From Ischnura elegans (lineage: Eukaryota > Arthropoda > Insecta > Odonata > Coenagrionidae), in contig NC_060246.1 of NCBI RefSeq assembly GCF_921293095.1, positions 11,178,001 to 11,242,000 of the forward strand: DNA of 64,000 nucleotides, in the 5' to 3' direction. Positions 12,630 through 22,042 of the stretch are shown here, piece after piece (the first letter of the stretch is position 1; every line of letters begins with the position of its first letter). The translations under genes and the position numbers were made by a program. The notes beneath the pieces were generated by a model. It did not search any database and was not told the origin of the DNA. It saw only the letters and a list, made by a program, of their open reading frames with translations.

Positions 12630-12720
12630 TGACGGCTGGGTGAAGAAGACTTCGCCTGCTTATCCTGGATTCGCAGGTTCGAGTTCCGCCTGAGTAGGTT
12701 TTTCACCACTAAGGACAATT
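12630..12720 (+). mobile_element. tRNA-derived SINE fragment
   Basis: A box B (GGTTCGAGTTCC) at about 12677-12688 is followed by GCCTGAGTAGGTT, which closely resembles the segment after box B in the SINE at 5868-6095 (GCCTGCGTAGGTT). This points to the same SINE family, truncated on both sides. Confidence 0.6.
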
Positions 12721-12899
12721 TATATACGTTCGATTCCAAGGAAACCTGATCATAAGCCGTATCTGTTGATATTCCTGGGGCATATGGACTGAAAGAACTG
12801 TCCGACATGGAAAAAATGTTAACGGAAAATGGCATACACTTTCGATTGCTTCGCCCACAGAAACGAGTCTTATAAGAAAACAAAAGCATCGTCGCGTCT

Positions 12900-13480
12900 C
12901 CTCCTCGAAAGAGCAGAGTCGCCTTCCCACTCACCATGGCCGCCCACAGGGCGAAGCAGAGGAGGGCCGGGGGCATGAGGAGGCCCGCGCAGCGCCGCCT
13001 CCCGACGCCGGAGACTTCGACGCCCGTCGCCCACATAATGCTCGCCCAACACACACAATCCCTCGTCAACACTGTCTCCCGGGCAACACGGATACACAAG
13101 CACAACTGTCAGTACAGAAAGATCCCAACACTGGCAGGCCGAAAAGACGACGATCACTCCGCCACTGTTCACTTCGGCTTTCGCTCTCGCACTGAAAGTT
13201 CCTTCCTCGGCGGCGAGTGGGGATACCAGTTGGTCCTGGAGGAGGACGGCTGCGCTGGAGGGAGGAGGGGGTTGCTCAAGAGCTGCACGCTACGCCCACT
13301 GGACACGCATTCCAGCGCCGCCGCCATGTTTGGCAACGCCGCAGCCGCCCTCACCCTCCGGCCCCGGTGTCGACTGCCAGTGGGCGCGTGCGGAGTCGGC
13401 GTGGCGGCGCTGCCGTCGAAACGGCTCTTATTTACCCTCACTTTCACCCAAACGTCCTGCGCCGCCGCGGCGAAACAATT
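12900..13480. promoter_or_regulatory. CpG-rich, GC-rich promoter-like block
   Basis: Unlike the AT-rich surroundings, this block is dense in CpG and GCC/GGC triplets (for example around 12940-13030 and 13310-13470). It coincides with the predicted signal-peptide first exon on the minus strand at 12935-13036. No TATA box is evident. The many long ORFs through it on both strands are composition artefacts. Confidence 0.5.
12935..13036 (-). CDS. Predicted first coding exon with signal peptide
   Basis: An ATG at 13036 opens a 34-codon exon that ends ATG|GTGAGT, a strong splice donor (intron begins at 12934), leaving phase 0. The peptide begins MWATGVEVSG and contains a hydrophobic core (GLLMPPALLCFALWAAM) preceded by arginines, the arrangement of a secretory signal peptide or signal anchor. 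It lies in a CpG-rich block, which fits a first exon. The frame stays open upstream to another ATG at 13105, so the start is not certain. No downstream exon could be identified in this window, so the product is unknown beyond probable entry into the secretory pathway. Confidence 0.5.
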
Positions 13481-13559
13481 GCATCGCTTAGAAGAGCATG
13501 TACGCAAATTTCAGCTAAGACACGAGTTTCTTCTCTATTCCTACCATACCATATAGGTT

Positions 13560-14361
13560 ATGTCTAGGAGGGAGCCAATACCAATCTAAGGCCACGTAAG
13601 TATGTAGCATATGAAATAACGACACTACATGATTTTTTTACAACTGGAATGAACGTAAAATTAAATGAATCTTGCCAAATCGACCACGCCCTCTCAAATG
13701 ATTAATTAAAATAATTTAGGTTACCTCATTTAATTTATTACTTAATTTTTCCGATTTCCTGGGGGGGCTTAGGATCTGCCTTGCGCTAAACCATCGAGGG
13801 GCAAAGGAGCTTGCCTTAAGGACAATGCGCATGGTCGTTCTTTCCATCTCCAAAAAACGGTCTCCGAATACTAAACAAGTCACCATACAACAATTTATTA
13901 TTTAGTAAATTGGCTAATATTTATTTTCCAATCGGTAATGTCGTGAAAGAAGACAAGTACAAGTCATGAGATAAAAAGAGAGATAATATATTCGCCATGC
14001 CTCAGATGGTACATAAAGCGTCAATCTAAATAATCACAAATGTATCGTACCTTCTGGTTTAAAACTGGAGAATATGGAGGAAAATTCCTCAGCAGAGAAT
14101 TAACTAAGGAAACACTTAAATTGCATAAGGCAATAATTCTATTCACTTGATTCGGTGACATACGCATATAATAGTTATTTAATGCCGAATGTTAGGGGAA
14201 GATATTGATTTGCTTGCTTAAACAAGTATTAAGCCTTAAAATCGACTCATCGCCGCAAGAAGGTAACTGGCGGGTGCAATGTCGAATCACACCCGGTTAT
14301 TCATTAATTCTAAAAAGCGATAAACCACATTCGGAACCTGCAAGTGATAATGACGTCCTAC
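13560..14361. other. Intergenic stretch, no gene recognised
   Basis: AT-rich sequence upstream of the predicted minus-strand first exon. I see only chance ORFs and no repeat borders. Confidence 0.45.
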
Positions 14362-14478
14362 CAGTGCTGTAGTTGGAAAAAAAGTTTAGGCGGTACTCAC
14401 CAAAAATTCCAACAGCTGAACATGTATTATACATCCGGCCGCGTAGGGGTACGCCTTACCGGCCCAACTACAGCACTG
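14362..14478. mobile_element. Short hAT-type MITE
   Basis: The 117-bp element has inverted ends CAGTGCTGTAGTTGG and CCAACTACAGCACTG. It is flanked by cgtcctac (14354-14361) and catcctac (14479-14486), an 8-bp duplication with one mismatch. It is non-coding. Confidence 0.85.
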
Positions 14479-14609
14479 CATCCTACGTTGATTACCTCAT
14501 AACTTAATCGCCCAGCCTCATTATGAGTGCATTTCGCAAACGGAATTTCAAAGATCGCACGCTGCAAACATACCTGTGCCAGGGGCAAAATAAAATGAAT
14601 AATATGAAT

Positions 14610-14860
14610 TTTATATGGTAGCTATAGGGCTGGCTTTAGCCATCCGGAAGAACCAGGTTCAAATTCTAGTGACGGCAGAGATTTTTTCATTGGAAGTCCG
14701 ATTGAAATGTGAATGCTCTGCGGTGAAAGGCACCTCAAACACAGGGCTGCGTCCGTCGGATGGGACGCTAAGCCATAGTCCCTTGGTGCTTCCAACTGGA
14801 TCATACCGACCTTCCTTCTTATTCCACATGGCGTAAATCACTTAAGTTACATCGGTCGTC
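14610..14860 (+). mobile_element. tRNA-derived SINE
   Basis: A box-A-like AGCTATAGGGCTGG is followed by a box B (AGGTTCAAATTC) near 14654-14665, then a body containing TTTTTTCATTGG. The same order, a box B and then a T-rich stretch followed by TTCATnGG or similar, occurs in the SINEs near 22.7 and 23.0 kb. It is not a functional tRNA because the 3' half of the cloverleaf is missing. Confidence 0.5.
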
Positions 14861-16040
14861 TTCTCTACAATTACTATTATTACGGGCTGTGTATTCTTCT
14901 TTGAAGGGAGGGATATTTTTAATATGAACTTATTCAACGCGAATGAGCGCGGTAAACGGGTTTTACTTTTTCATACTTCCAAAAAACATTAACAGTTGTC
15001 ATAAAAGATCAAACACCGAAAATTTAAGCAAATTTTTTTATTCGACTAATCAAAATTGATAGGTAACTATTAACTGCGGTAGCTTGGTTACCATCAACAA
15101 ATAAATCCAATTCATTGCGAAGAAGGTATGTAAAAATTCTAGTACCTTTTTTTTTAATTAATTTACCACTGAATTCTTACTGTTTTATTACCGTAAAACA
15201 CGTTATAATAACCATTTATGCCTTTATTCATCAACTTTATGGACTCATATTCATTCGTGGCCCTGATTAAGTTATATAAATATACCGGTTTTTTTAAAGT
15301 TGGAGTAGCTGCGACTCCTCGGGATAATAATGTGGTGGTTTCCCCTTGCCTTCCACATCGCAGTGCTACAGCTGCGATGGAGAGCTGCGTCAAACCAATC
15401 TTAGGATTGTTGACAAATGATGATGATGAAATATACCGTAACGTTGTCAAAAATTTGCATTGAAATTCTTCTAGATGTGCACTCCAAGAAACTAATCAAC
15501 GTTAAACATAGAGGTAAAGAGAAAGAAAAAACTTAACCATACTAAGGGCGAACATGCATATTTCCACGCTAAGGAGTAGCTCCAATCTTGTGCATAAACT
15601 GGCACGACCCTAATTTCAATTTAGGTATCTCTTTTGACGAGAAAGTCCCTGTCCTCTGGACGACGCTTTCATCCCGGTAAAAAGCAATTCGATCGGGGAG
15701 TCGTGAAATTCAAAAAGCACTGTGGGGATTATTTACGATGGGCACGGTCTCCTTCCACTGATGTGAGCGTGCGTAGGTGTCATGAGCGCAAGGCTCGTAT
15801 AATAACCTTTTTTATGGAGTCTGTCGAGTGCGCAGGGCGATCGGCCAGGGTGAATGGGCGGCATTTGAGAGGGGGCAGCCAGCCTCTCGCAGGTACAGCA
15901 CGTCTTGAACAGCAGCAGAGTCAGACCTGCGTAGGAATGTATGGCGAAAACAATTCCTGCGCCAGAGATAACACAAGTTTTGAAGCGTACTACAAATCAC
16001 ACCATTATACGCATACTTGCACAACAATGACATTCAGAGG
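14861..16040. other. Intergenic stretch, no gene recognised
   Basis: Nothing beyond chance ORFs; the longest (15634-16047, plus strand) has no domain or splice context I can support. Confidence 0.4.
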
Positions 16041-16049
16041 TCTATGAGG

Positions 16050-16573
16050 CAGGGTCGCAGCGAGGGGGGGGGGGGGGGGTTTGGGGGATAAACCCCCCCC
16101 CCCCAGAGCTCAGAGAAATGTTTAAGTTTAATCCATTTAACTTAATTGGATTGATATTACTAATAGAATAGTGTGAGGATTAATAAAATATTCCTCAGAA
16201 AGCCGTAAAACTCACCATTTTGAACCATTTATCTTAAAATTCCGCAATTTATTAATCTCGCACCTACCGCTTATCCTGGTAAGTATTCCATACCCCCACA
16301 TACCCCGGCATAGGCGGATCCAGGGGGGGGGCACGGGGGCACGTGCCCCCCCCAGATCCTTAAAAATATGCTAGATTTTTAATACGGTCCCATTATCATT
16401 TCGTTCGTTTTGTATAACAAGGTATCCTTGTGCCCCCCCCTGAACAAAATCCTGGATACGGCCTTGCTTGTGCCCCTCCCAGAAAGAAATCCTGGATCCG
16501 CCCCTGTACCCCGGTGTTAGTTGCACCTTAACCCCCCCCCCCCCCCCAGCCTTAATTCCTAGCTGCGCCCCTT
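16050..16573. mobile_element. hAT-type MITE containing a second, nested MITE
   Basis: The ends CAGGGTCGCAGCGAGG and CTAGCTGCGCCCCTT are related inverted repeats. An identical 8-bp duplication, ctatgagg, flanks them at 16042-16049 and 16574-16581. The interior holds long poly-G and poly-C runs and the complete MITE at 16309-16506, so this element was inserted first. Confidence 0.75.
16309..16506. mobile_element. hAT-type MITE nested in another MITE
   Basis: The ends CATAGGCGGATCCAGG and CCTGGATCCGCCCCTG match those of the element at 2383-2980. A perfect 8-bp duplication TACCCCGG lies at 16301-16308 and 16507-16514. It is an internally shortened copy. Confidence 0.9.
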
Positions 16574-16581
16574 CTATGAGG

Positions 16582-17600
16582 CACTTAGCCAGGAATTCGC
16601 TTCGAGGGGGTGCTTAGGAGGTATGCGGGTTGCCTATTCTAATATCTTTTCTCAAGACGCACGCATCGGTAAACCATACATTTGATTAAGTCCGCTGTGA
16701 TACATCTGGTTGGCACAGAGCTGAAAGTTAAATTCACCGTGTGTTATTGGCAGGAATCGTGAAAAATGCACCATATCGTAAAATGGCGCATCAGAGGATA
16801 GATGCCCCTAGGCTAATGGTCTCGTCAGCAGAAGTATCGCGGGTAGTCGTCGAAAGGAAAAACTTTAGGGGGAGGTATAGTCCTGAAGCCACTCCCGGAT
16901 GCGTACCTGAGGATTACGTATGGGTGATATTTTCTAATAGTCCACTAATTGCAAATAAATCACTTTTAGTCAATTAAAGAGAATGGAAGTTAAGAGGATG
17001 AAATGAGAAGGGATGCCACGAAAACGAGGTTTTTGAGGGGATTTCTTGAAACAGCCACAAAACCGTTGCATGTCTCGTGAATCTCTCCATCTTCTGGGTT
17101 TTCGCCGCTTTTAGTTTGCCAGAGATTGACGATAGTTTCGCCGGGATTCCACAAGGCATCTGCAGGTCGAAGGCTTGACATATCGCTCATTAACTAACGT
17201 TGAGACTCCAGGACGCAACTCGAGGTCATAAAATCCTTCAAATTAAAGATGGAAAAATGTATTGAAAATTGAAATTATGGATTGAAAATTTAGGATCTCT
17301 GGAGCAGGGTGTGCCGTTAGTGCAATTGAAGTGTCTGTCGCTGTTGGAGAGGTCGTCATTCAGACATGCACGGAATAAGGTCGTATTTTAAATTTCTTCC
17401 AAATATATACTTTCTGAGGCGCCTTGGTAGGATGCAGCATCGCTGAATGAAACGGGGGTAAGGCCTCAGAAAATGGAAAGAATTGAAGCACTTGAAGCAT
17501 CGTTTGATGAGGCTGTATTATCGAGTAGGAGTAATAAAATGGGTTTTAAAAAGCTGTTTAATTAAGTTATGGCAGTGAGGAGCCAATTTAATGATTACCA
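16582..17600. other. Intergenic stretch, no gene recognised
   Basis: No gene or repeat border was identified between the nested MITEs and the large palindrome. Confidence 0.4.
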
Positions 17601-17603
17601 TCG

Positions 17604-18828
17604 CACAGTGGGCTAGAATCGAAAAAAGCTGGCCAAAACCTCAAAATCGATTTTTTTGAGCTAGGAAGTTGAAACTTCGCATACACATTCTCAAATAAAT
17701 TGTGCAAACGACCACCCTCGATTTTTTCTGAAAGTTTCCGACTTTATCCTCGTGCAGTGGTTTTATGAATAGTTTTATCGACAAAAATGTTATACCATCT
17801 TAATTGACACTTCTTTTTCTCTCATTTGAAGGGTTTTTAAAGATTATGTTTCATCAATAACCATGGATATATAGCAAAATGGCGGAGCCTGTTTTCAGCC
17901 CATTTTTTACATAAACGTAGAGAAAAAGTAGATATTATCATCGACTTCCACTAAGTAACTTATATCATGTCGTTCTTTGAAGCTTTTATATTGTGAATCT
18001 AAAGTCAAACCTTGCACCAACTTGCAACCCCGAATTTTAAATCGTTTTTTCGAGCGTGCGGTCGACTCCGGTTCTGGCCGGCGGCGGCGGAGAATACGTC
18101 CATGGAGAATGGACTTAAATCGTGTGCTTAAAGTGGGGAAACGGACTCACACGACGGAAGCACACGACAAGTCCATTCTCCATGGAATGCACTCAAAGAA
18201 AGAAACCTTTCAGTGCACCTCTTGCAGTGCCCAGCGATTATTATGATTATTTTCTATCACCATTATATCTGTTATCCACACATAAAAGTGAATGAGACCA
18301 TATTGCATCCACGCGCTTGCCGCGTCGCCGTATTCTCCGCCGCCGCCGGCCAGAACCGGAGTCGACCGCACGCTCGAAAAAACGATTTAAAATTCGGGGT
18401 TGCAAGTTGGTGCAAGGTTTGACTTTAGATTCACAATATAAAAGCTTCAAAGAACGACATGATATAAGTTACTTAGTGGAAGTCGATGATAATATCTACT
18501 TTTTCTCTACGTTTATGTAAAAAATGGGCTGAAAACAGGCTCCGCCATTTTGCTATATATCCATGGTTATTGATGAAACATAATCTTTAAAAACCCTTCA
18601 AATGAGAGAAAAAGAAGTGTCAATTAAGATGGTATAACATTTTTGTCGATAAAACTATTCATAAAACCACTGCACGAGGATAAAGTCGGAAACTTTCAGA
18701 AAAAATCGAGGGTGGTCGTTTGCACAATTTATTTGAGAATGTGTATGCGAAGTTTCAACTTCCTAGCTCAAAAAAATCGATTTTGAGGTTTTGGCCAGCT
18801 TTTTTCGATTCTAGCCTAGCCACTGTGC
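17604..18828. repeat. Near-perfect 1.2-kb palindrome with about 490-bp arms
   Basis: The left arm (about 17604-18094) and right arm (about 18331-18828) are reverse complements with almost no differences. The ends read GCACAGTGG and CCACTGTGC; the right arm has an extra CTAG near its end. Both arms encode the same open frame in opposite directions (MKLLYCESKVKPCTN...), which is a consequence of the inversion, not proof of a gene. The central ~235 bp contain a second, smaller inverted pair built on CCATGGAGAATGGACT (about 18102 and 18170). It is best read as a recently active foldback/long-TIR DNA element; a convincing target-site duplication was not seen. Confidence 0.85.
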
Positions 18829-18839
18829 ACCGTTTCCAT

Positions 18840-19862
18840 TTTTCCAGGAACCAAATGTGCTTCCCCTCCAAAGCCTACTTCTCCTCATAATCCGCCCAAG
18901 CGATGTGGAAGGGGCGATAAGTACACATTTGCTTTCCTTTGCCCCAATAGGTTATGCAATGCCTCTCAACAGAACAGCCGTTGTGGATATCGATGGCTTT
19001 GTTCCAGCAACACGTATCTCAAAATTTGGCTGGTCTGAGTTAATACTGTAAATATTCCTAATAAAATAATAAAATTCGAACAAAAAACAACTCTTTGTTT
19101 GCAAATGAATGCTTCTTTTTCAGTTTTATGTATTTTTGGTTTTAAATTTCTATTATAATTATATACAATTAAAAATATTGATCGTTTTTGCATGGAAAAT
19201 GCAAAAACCTGAAACTGAAAAACCACGTCTAAGATAAGAATTTACACATTTTCCTCAAGAATCATAGAGATGGTTGAGCCCTTCACCCGATAAGCACTGC
19301 ACTGGGCAGAGTAGCTCTCAGGCACCTTCACATAGGCTAAAGCTAAAGCACTCGATTGGCAAAGAAAAATTTTAAATAAAGATGAGAGTTAAAATAAATG
19401 AGAGAGGAGGAGGGGTCACTGAACAGGGATAAAGAGAGACATTGATATTAAGCTCCAGGAAGTACATATAGCATTGGTCTGGCATGTGAGGGAAAATGGA
19501 AATCCATAATACTATACCAACTGCATCCCCCAACTTCTTTTGGAAGGGGTTGAGGTTGATAAAGGCAGAGAGCCCATAACGAAGCGAACACTCAGGAAAC
19601 ATGCATGAATGAGGGCCTTCCCAATCCTAATGAACACGGCAACAAGCTCAGGCAAGTATGTCATGGGCGAGGAGAAACAGGGTTTTGCAATTGCTAACAG
19701 ATCTCTAGCATCTACCAGATACCGTAAGAGTGAGGAGGTGAGCGGAAGAAGCATTTTGACCAGAATGGAGCATCAGAATAACCCTGGGGTCTACCAAACA
19801 GAAATCTCAGGAGCCATTACATATCAACAGAGACATGGCCATTTATTGGGTACCGGTGATAA
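18840..19862. other. Intergenic stretch, no gene recognised
   Basis: Short ORFs on both strands overlap one another and carry no recognisable domain. Confidence 0.4.
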
Positions 19863-20524
19863 TAGGGTGGTTTCCTATTATTTTTTTATTGCCTAAATCG
19901 AAAGATTATTACTCCTTGAGTACGCATTTCACGCTTTTAGATTTTTTAATGGCGATATCTATTTTTCGTGATTAAATGAAAAGTGAATAATTTCAAGCGC
20001 GCGAAAACGTGACGGCTAAGTATGAATGCCGGGAAAAGCCTGTGTGACAACATTCTGGTTCCCGCTGCCGCAAAGTGAGGTGACTTTGGGGCGAGGATGT
20101 GTGTGCCACTGGTATGCAGGCTGCTAGCAGGTAGCAGAGTATCCTGCTGGCAGGTAGCACTTGGCTTAATTATGGATTATTAATACCTTATCAAACAAAG
20201 GAAACTTTCCGACCATAGGCAGTTTTAATGGGTGATTATTAAGAGATGTTTCCCTGAGCTCTGTGCCGCATGCATGCATTGGTAATCTCAGACCATGTAA
20301 AACTCCTATCTAGTCGCATAGAAACTAGGTCCCTGTGACGTCACGTGGAGTGGCATCGCATGGGCGCCAATCTGGCCTTTTTTCAAATGTGGTTAAAATT
20401 GACCATTGCCATTCGCCTAAACTGGGATTTCTAAAACCAAATAATTTGTATATTATGAATACACTAATGGTGGGTAATGAATCCTAATCGATGCCTTTCA
20501 TTTTCTTTGATGAAGGAAACCCTA
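19863..20524. mobile_element. MITE copy A of a two-copy family
   Basis: This about 660-bp element begins TAGGGTGGTTTCCTATTA and ends GAAGGAAACCCTA. A second copy in the same orientation lies at 59973-60610 and matches along most of its length, including TAAATCGAAAGATTATTACT near the left end and the segment ending CATTTTCTTTGA near the right end. No ORF is shared. The superfamily is not clear from the ends. Confidence 0.75.
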
Positions 20525-21779
20525 TTTTGAGCCACACAAGTGAAAAAGTATGCCATTGAGATCCAGCGTGAGGGGAGGAGCTTCAACCATGACTCAGATA
20601 CCTACTATAAAGCTGGGAAGTCCGTATAAGGAAGACTCCAATGGCAAATGGAAGTAGAGGACTAGCCAGCCAATCAGAAAGAAACTTAAGGCCTAGGATT
20701 GGACTATAAATAGGTACAGCTGAATTACACTGACTGGACATCAATCCTGAGGGTTGAACCCAAGTGAGGTGGGAAATGTTGGCTTAATTATTTCAACAAC
20801 TCTATTGGAAACCAGAACAGACTTCAAAATACCACAAGGGTTGAGATTCATACTCACCAAATGCCCTTCTTTTACTGGCATGAAGTGATTTCACACACTT
20901 CCTACCAGCACTTGATAATTCCTTTAGCTATGAATCATCTTTGTGAAGTTAATATGATAAAAATAAGTTAAGTGACCCATAAAGAGCCATTTCTGGTCCA
21001 GCTGCAATCAAATAATGTTGCCAACCACCTTGGTTTCCCTCTGCTCCAACCCCATCAGCAGGAAACACAGCTGAGGAGTAAAATCGCCTCTCACTCACTC
21101 AAGTGATTCAACCCAAAAGTTGGCTTGGATATAGGAACTTGGGTTGTAGGCAACTGAAACAGTGTCAAGGGGGGGGGGGGGGGGGCAAATGGTCCCCCAG
21201 TCATCTCAGTTTACGCTCAGTAAAATGGCTTCTGTAAGTTTTGCATTTTGGAAGGTTTGATGATTTTGACAGTTTAGTTAGTGAAGCATTATGATTATAC
21301 CTCATCAAAGGAGAGTCAGGATTTTCCAGACTCTTTGTTTCCTTGGAGGGGGGTACAACTTACCCTATGGACCTGGCTGTAGGACTAGGCCCCTTTGATA
21401 AGTTCCAAGCACCACCACTGATGCAAAGAATTCACCTGAGACCCTTCAATTGGAGGCAAAATGCACTGGGCCACTACTCTTGCTGGGAGCGAACGTCTCC
21501 CCAAGAACAATGGGCGTAACAGGAGACAAATTTGGTATAGTAAAATTAATGCTTCATCACCATTTAAAGGCAAAAACACTTTCACTTCAAATTTGTCTAT
21601 ATTATAGCTTCACCAAATCTAATAATTCACTCACAAATCTAATGAAATAGTTATCAACTTACTTTAAAATCTTCAACAGTATAACAGTAAAATAGCAATA
21701 TAAAAATATTCTCTTTGCAAGAGGAATGATCAAGTTCTGGAGGAGAGGCACACGCACTTTCATTCAAACAAAAAACAAA
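20525..21779. other. 3' flank of the LRR/ARH gene, no other gene recognised
   Basis: This lies downstream of the minus-strand stop codon at 21780-21782 and may hold its 3' UTR. I do not see an unambiguous AATAAA close to the stop. A poly-G run sits near 21170-21185. Confidence 0.4.
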
Positions 21780-22042
21780 TCACGGCAGAGCCATGAGGTT
21801 GAGCAGCGCATTGATTCTGGCCGTGAGGAGAGTTCGCTTGGCGGGGTCGAGTCCCTGCTCCACCCAACGGGAGGGCAGCGATGAATAGCCATGGGCACAG
21901 CCAAGCAGGGCACCTGACAGGCAGCAGTTGGCCGATGCATGTCCACAAAGCTGTGCCACTCGACTGACACCGTGCTCGTAAGCAGATGGCGATGTCTTCA
22001 CGCCACACTTTGCCCCAGCCCCCTCTCCTCCCCCCCACTCCC
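21780..22042 (-). CDS. Last coding exon of ARH-like gene (C-terminal helices, stop)
   Basis: The frame ends with a stop at 21780-21782 and encodes YEHGVSRVAQLCGHASAN, then CCLSGALLGCAHGY, SSLPSRWVE and a final INALLNLMALP. This is the C-terminal signature of ADP-ribosylglycohydrolases, whose usual form is GGDADTNAAVAGALLG followed by LPxxW. The metal-binding Asp residues of DADT are replaced (GHASAN). The 5' border is uncertain. An acceptor before 22042 gives the phase needed after the donor at 32640. An alternative acceptor after CAG at 21964 (exon from 21963) would pair with an alternative donor at 32666. Confidence 0.75.

Larger units (their letters stand above)
10115..12900. other. Intergenic (or intronic) stretch, no gene recognised
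   Basis: A GC-richer patch around 10200-10560 and poly-G near 11290 carry many overlapping ORFs on both strands that look like composition artefacts. If the signal-peptide exon at 12935-13036 is real, its gene would continue through this stretch on the minus strand, but I could not identify a convincing second exon. Confidence 0.4.

Noticed and set aside
12461-13105. 214-codon minus-strand ORF as a complete gene
   Set aside because: Only the part upstream of the GTGAGT donor at 12934 looks coding; the rest crosses a SINE fragment and non-coding DNA and overlaps other open frames due to GC-rich composition.
13169-13567. Overlapping long ORFs on both strands in the CpG island
   Set aside because: Stop codons are rare in GC-rich DNA, so several frames are open at once; none has domain or splice support.
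16060-16110. Poly-G/poly-C runs as a regulatory signal
   Set aside because: Homopolymer runs recur near the ends of several hAT MITEs in this window (2.4, 16.1, 38.6, 44.4 kb), so they belong to those elements.
17977-18450. Two ORFs with identical starts (MKLLYCESKV...) on opposite strands, as if a duplicated gene pair
   Set aside because: They are the same sequence read in the two arms of the 1.2-kb palindrome; the frames diverge as soon as they leave the arms and no domain is present.
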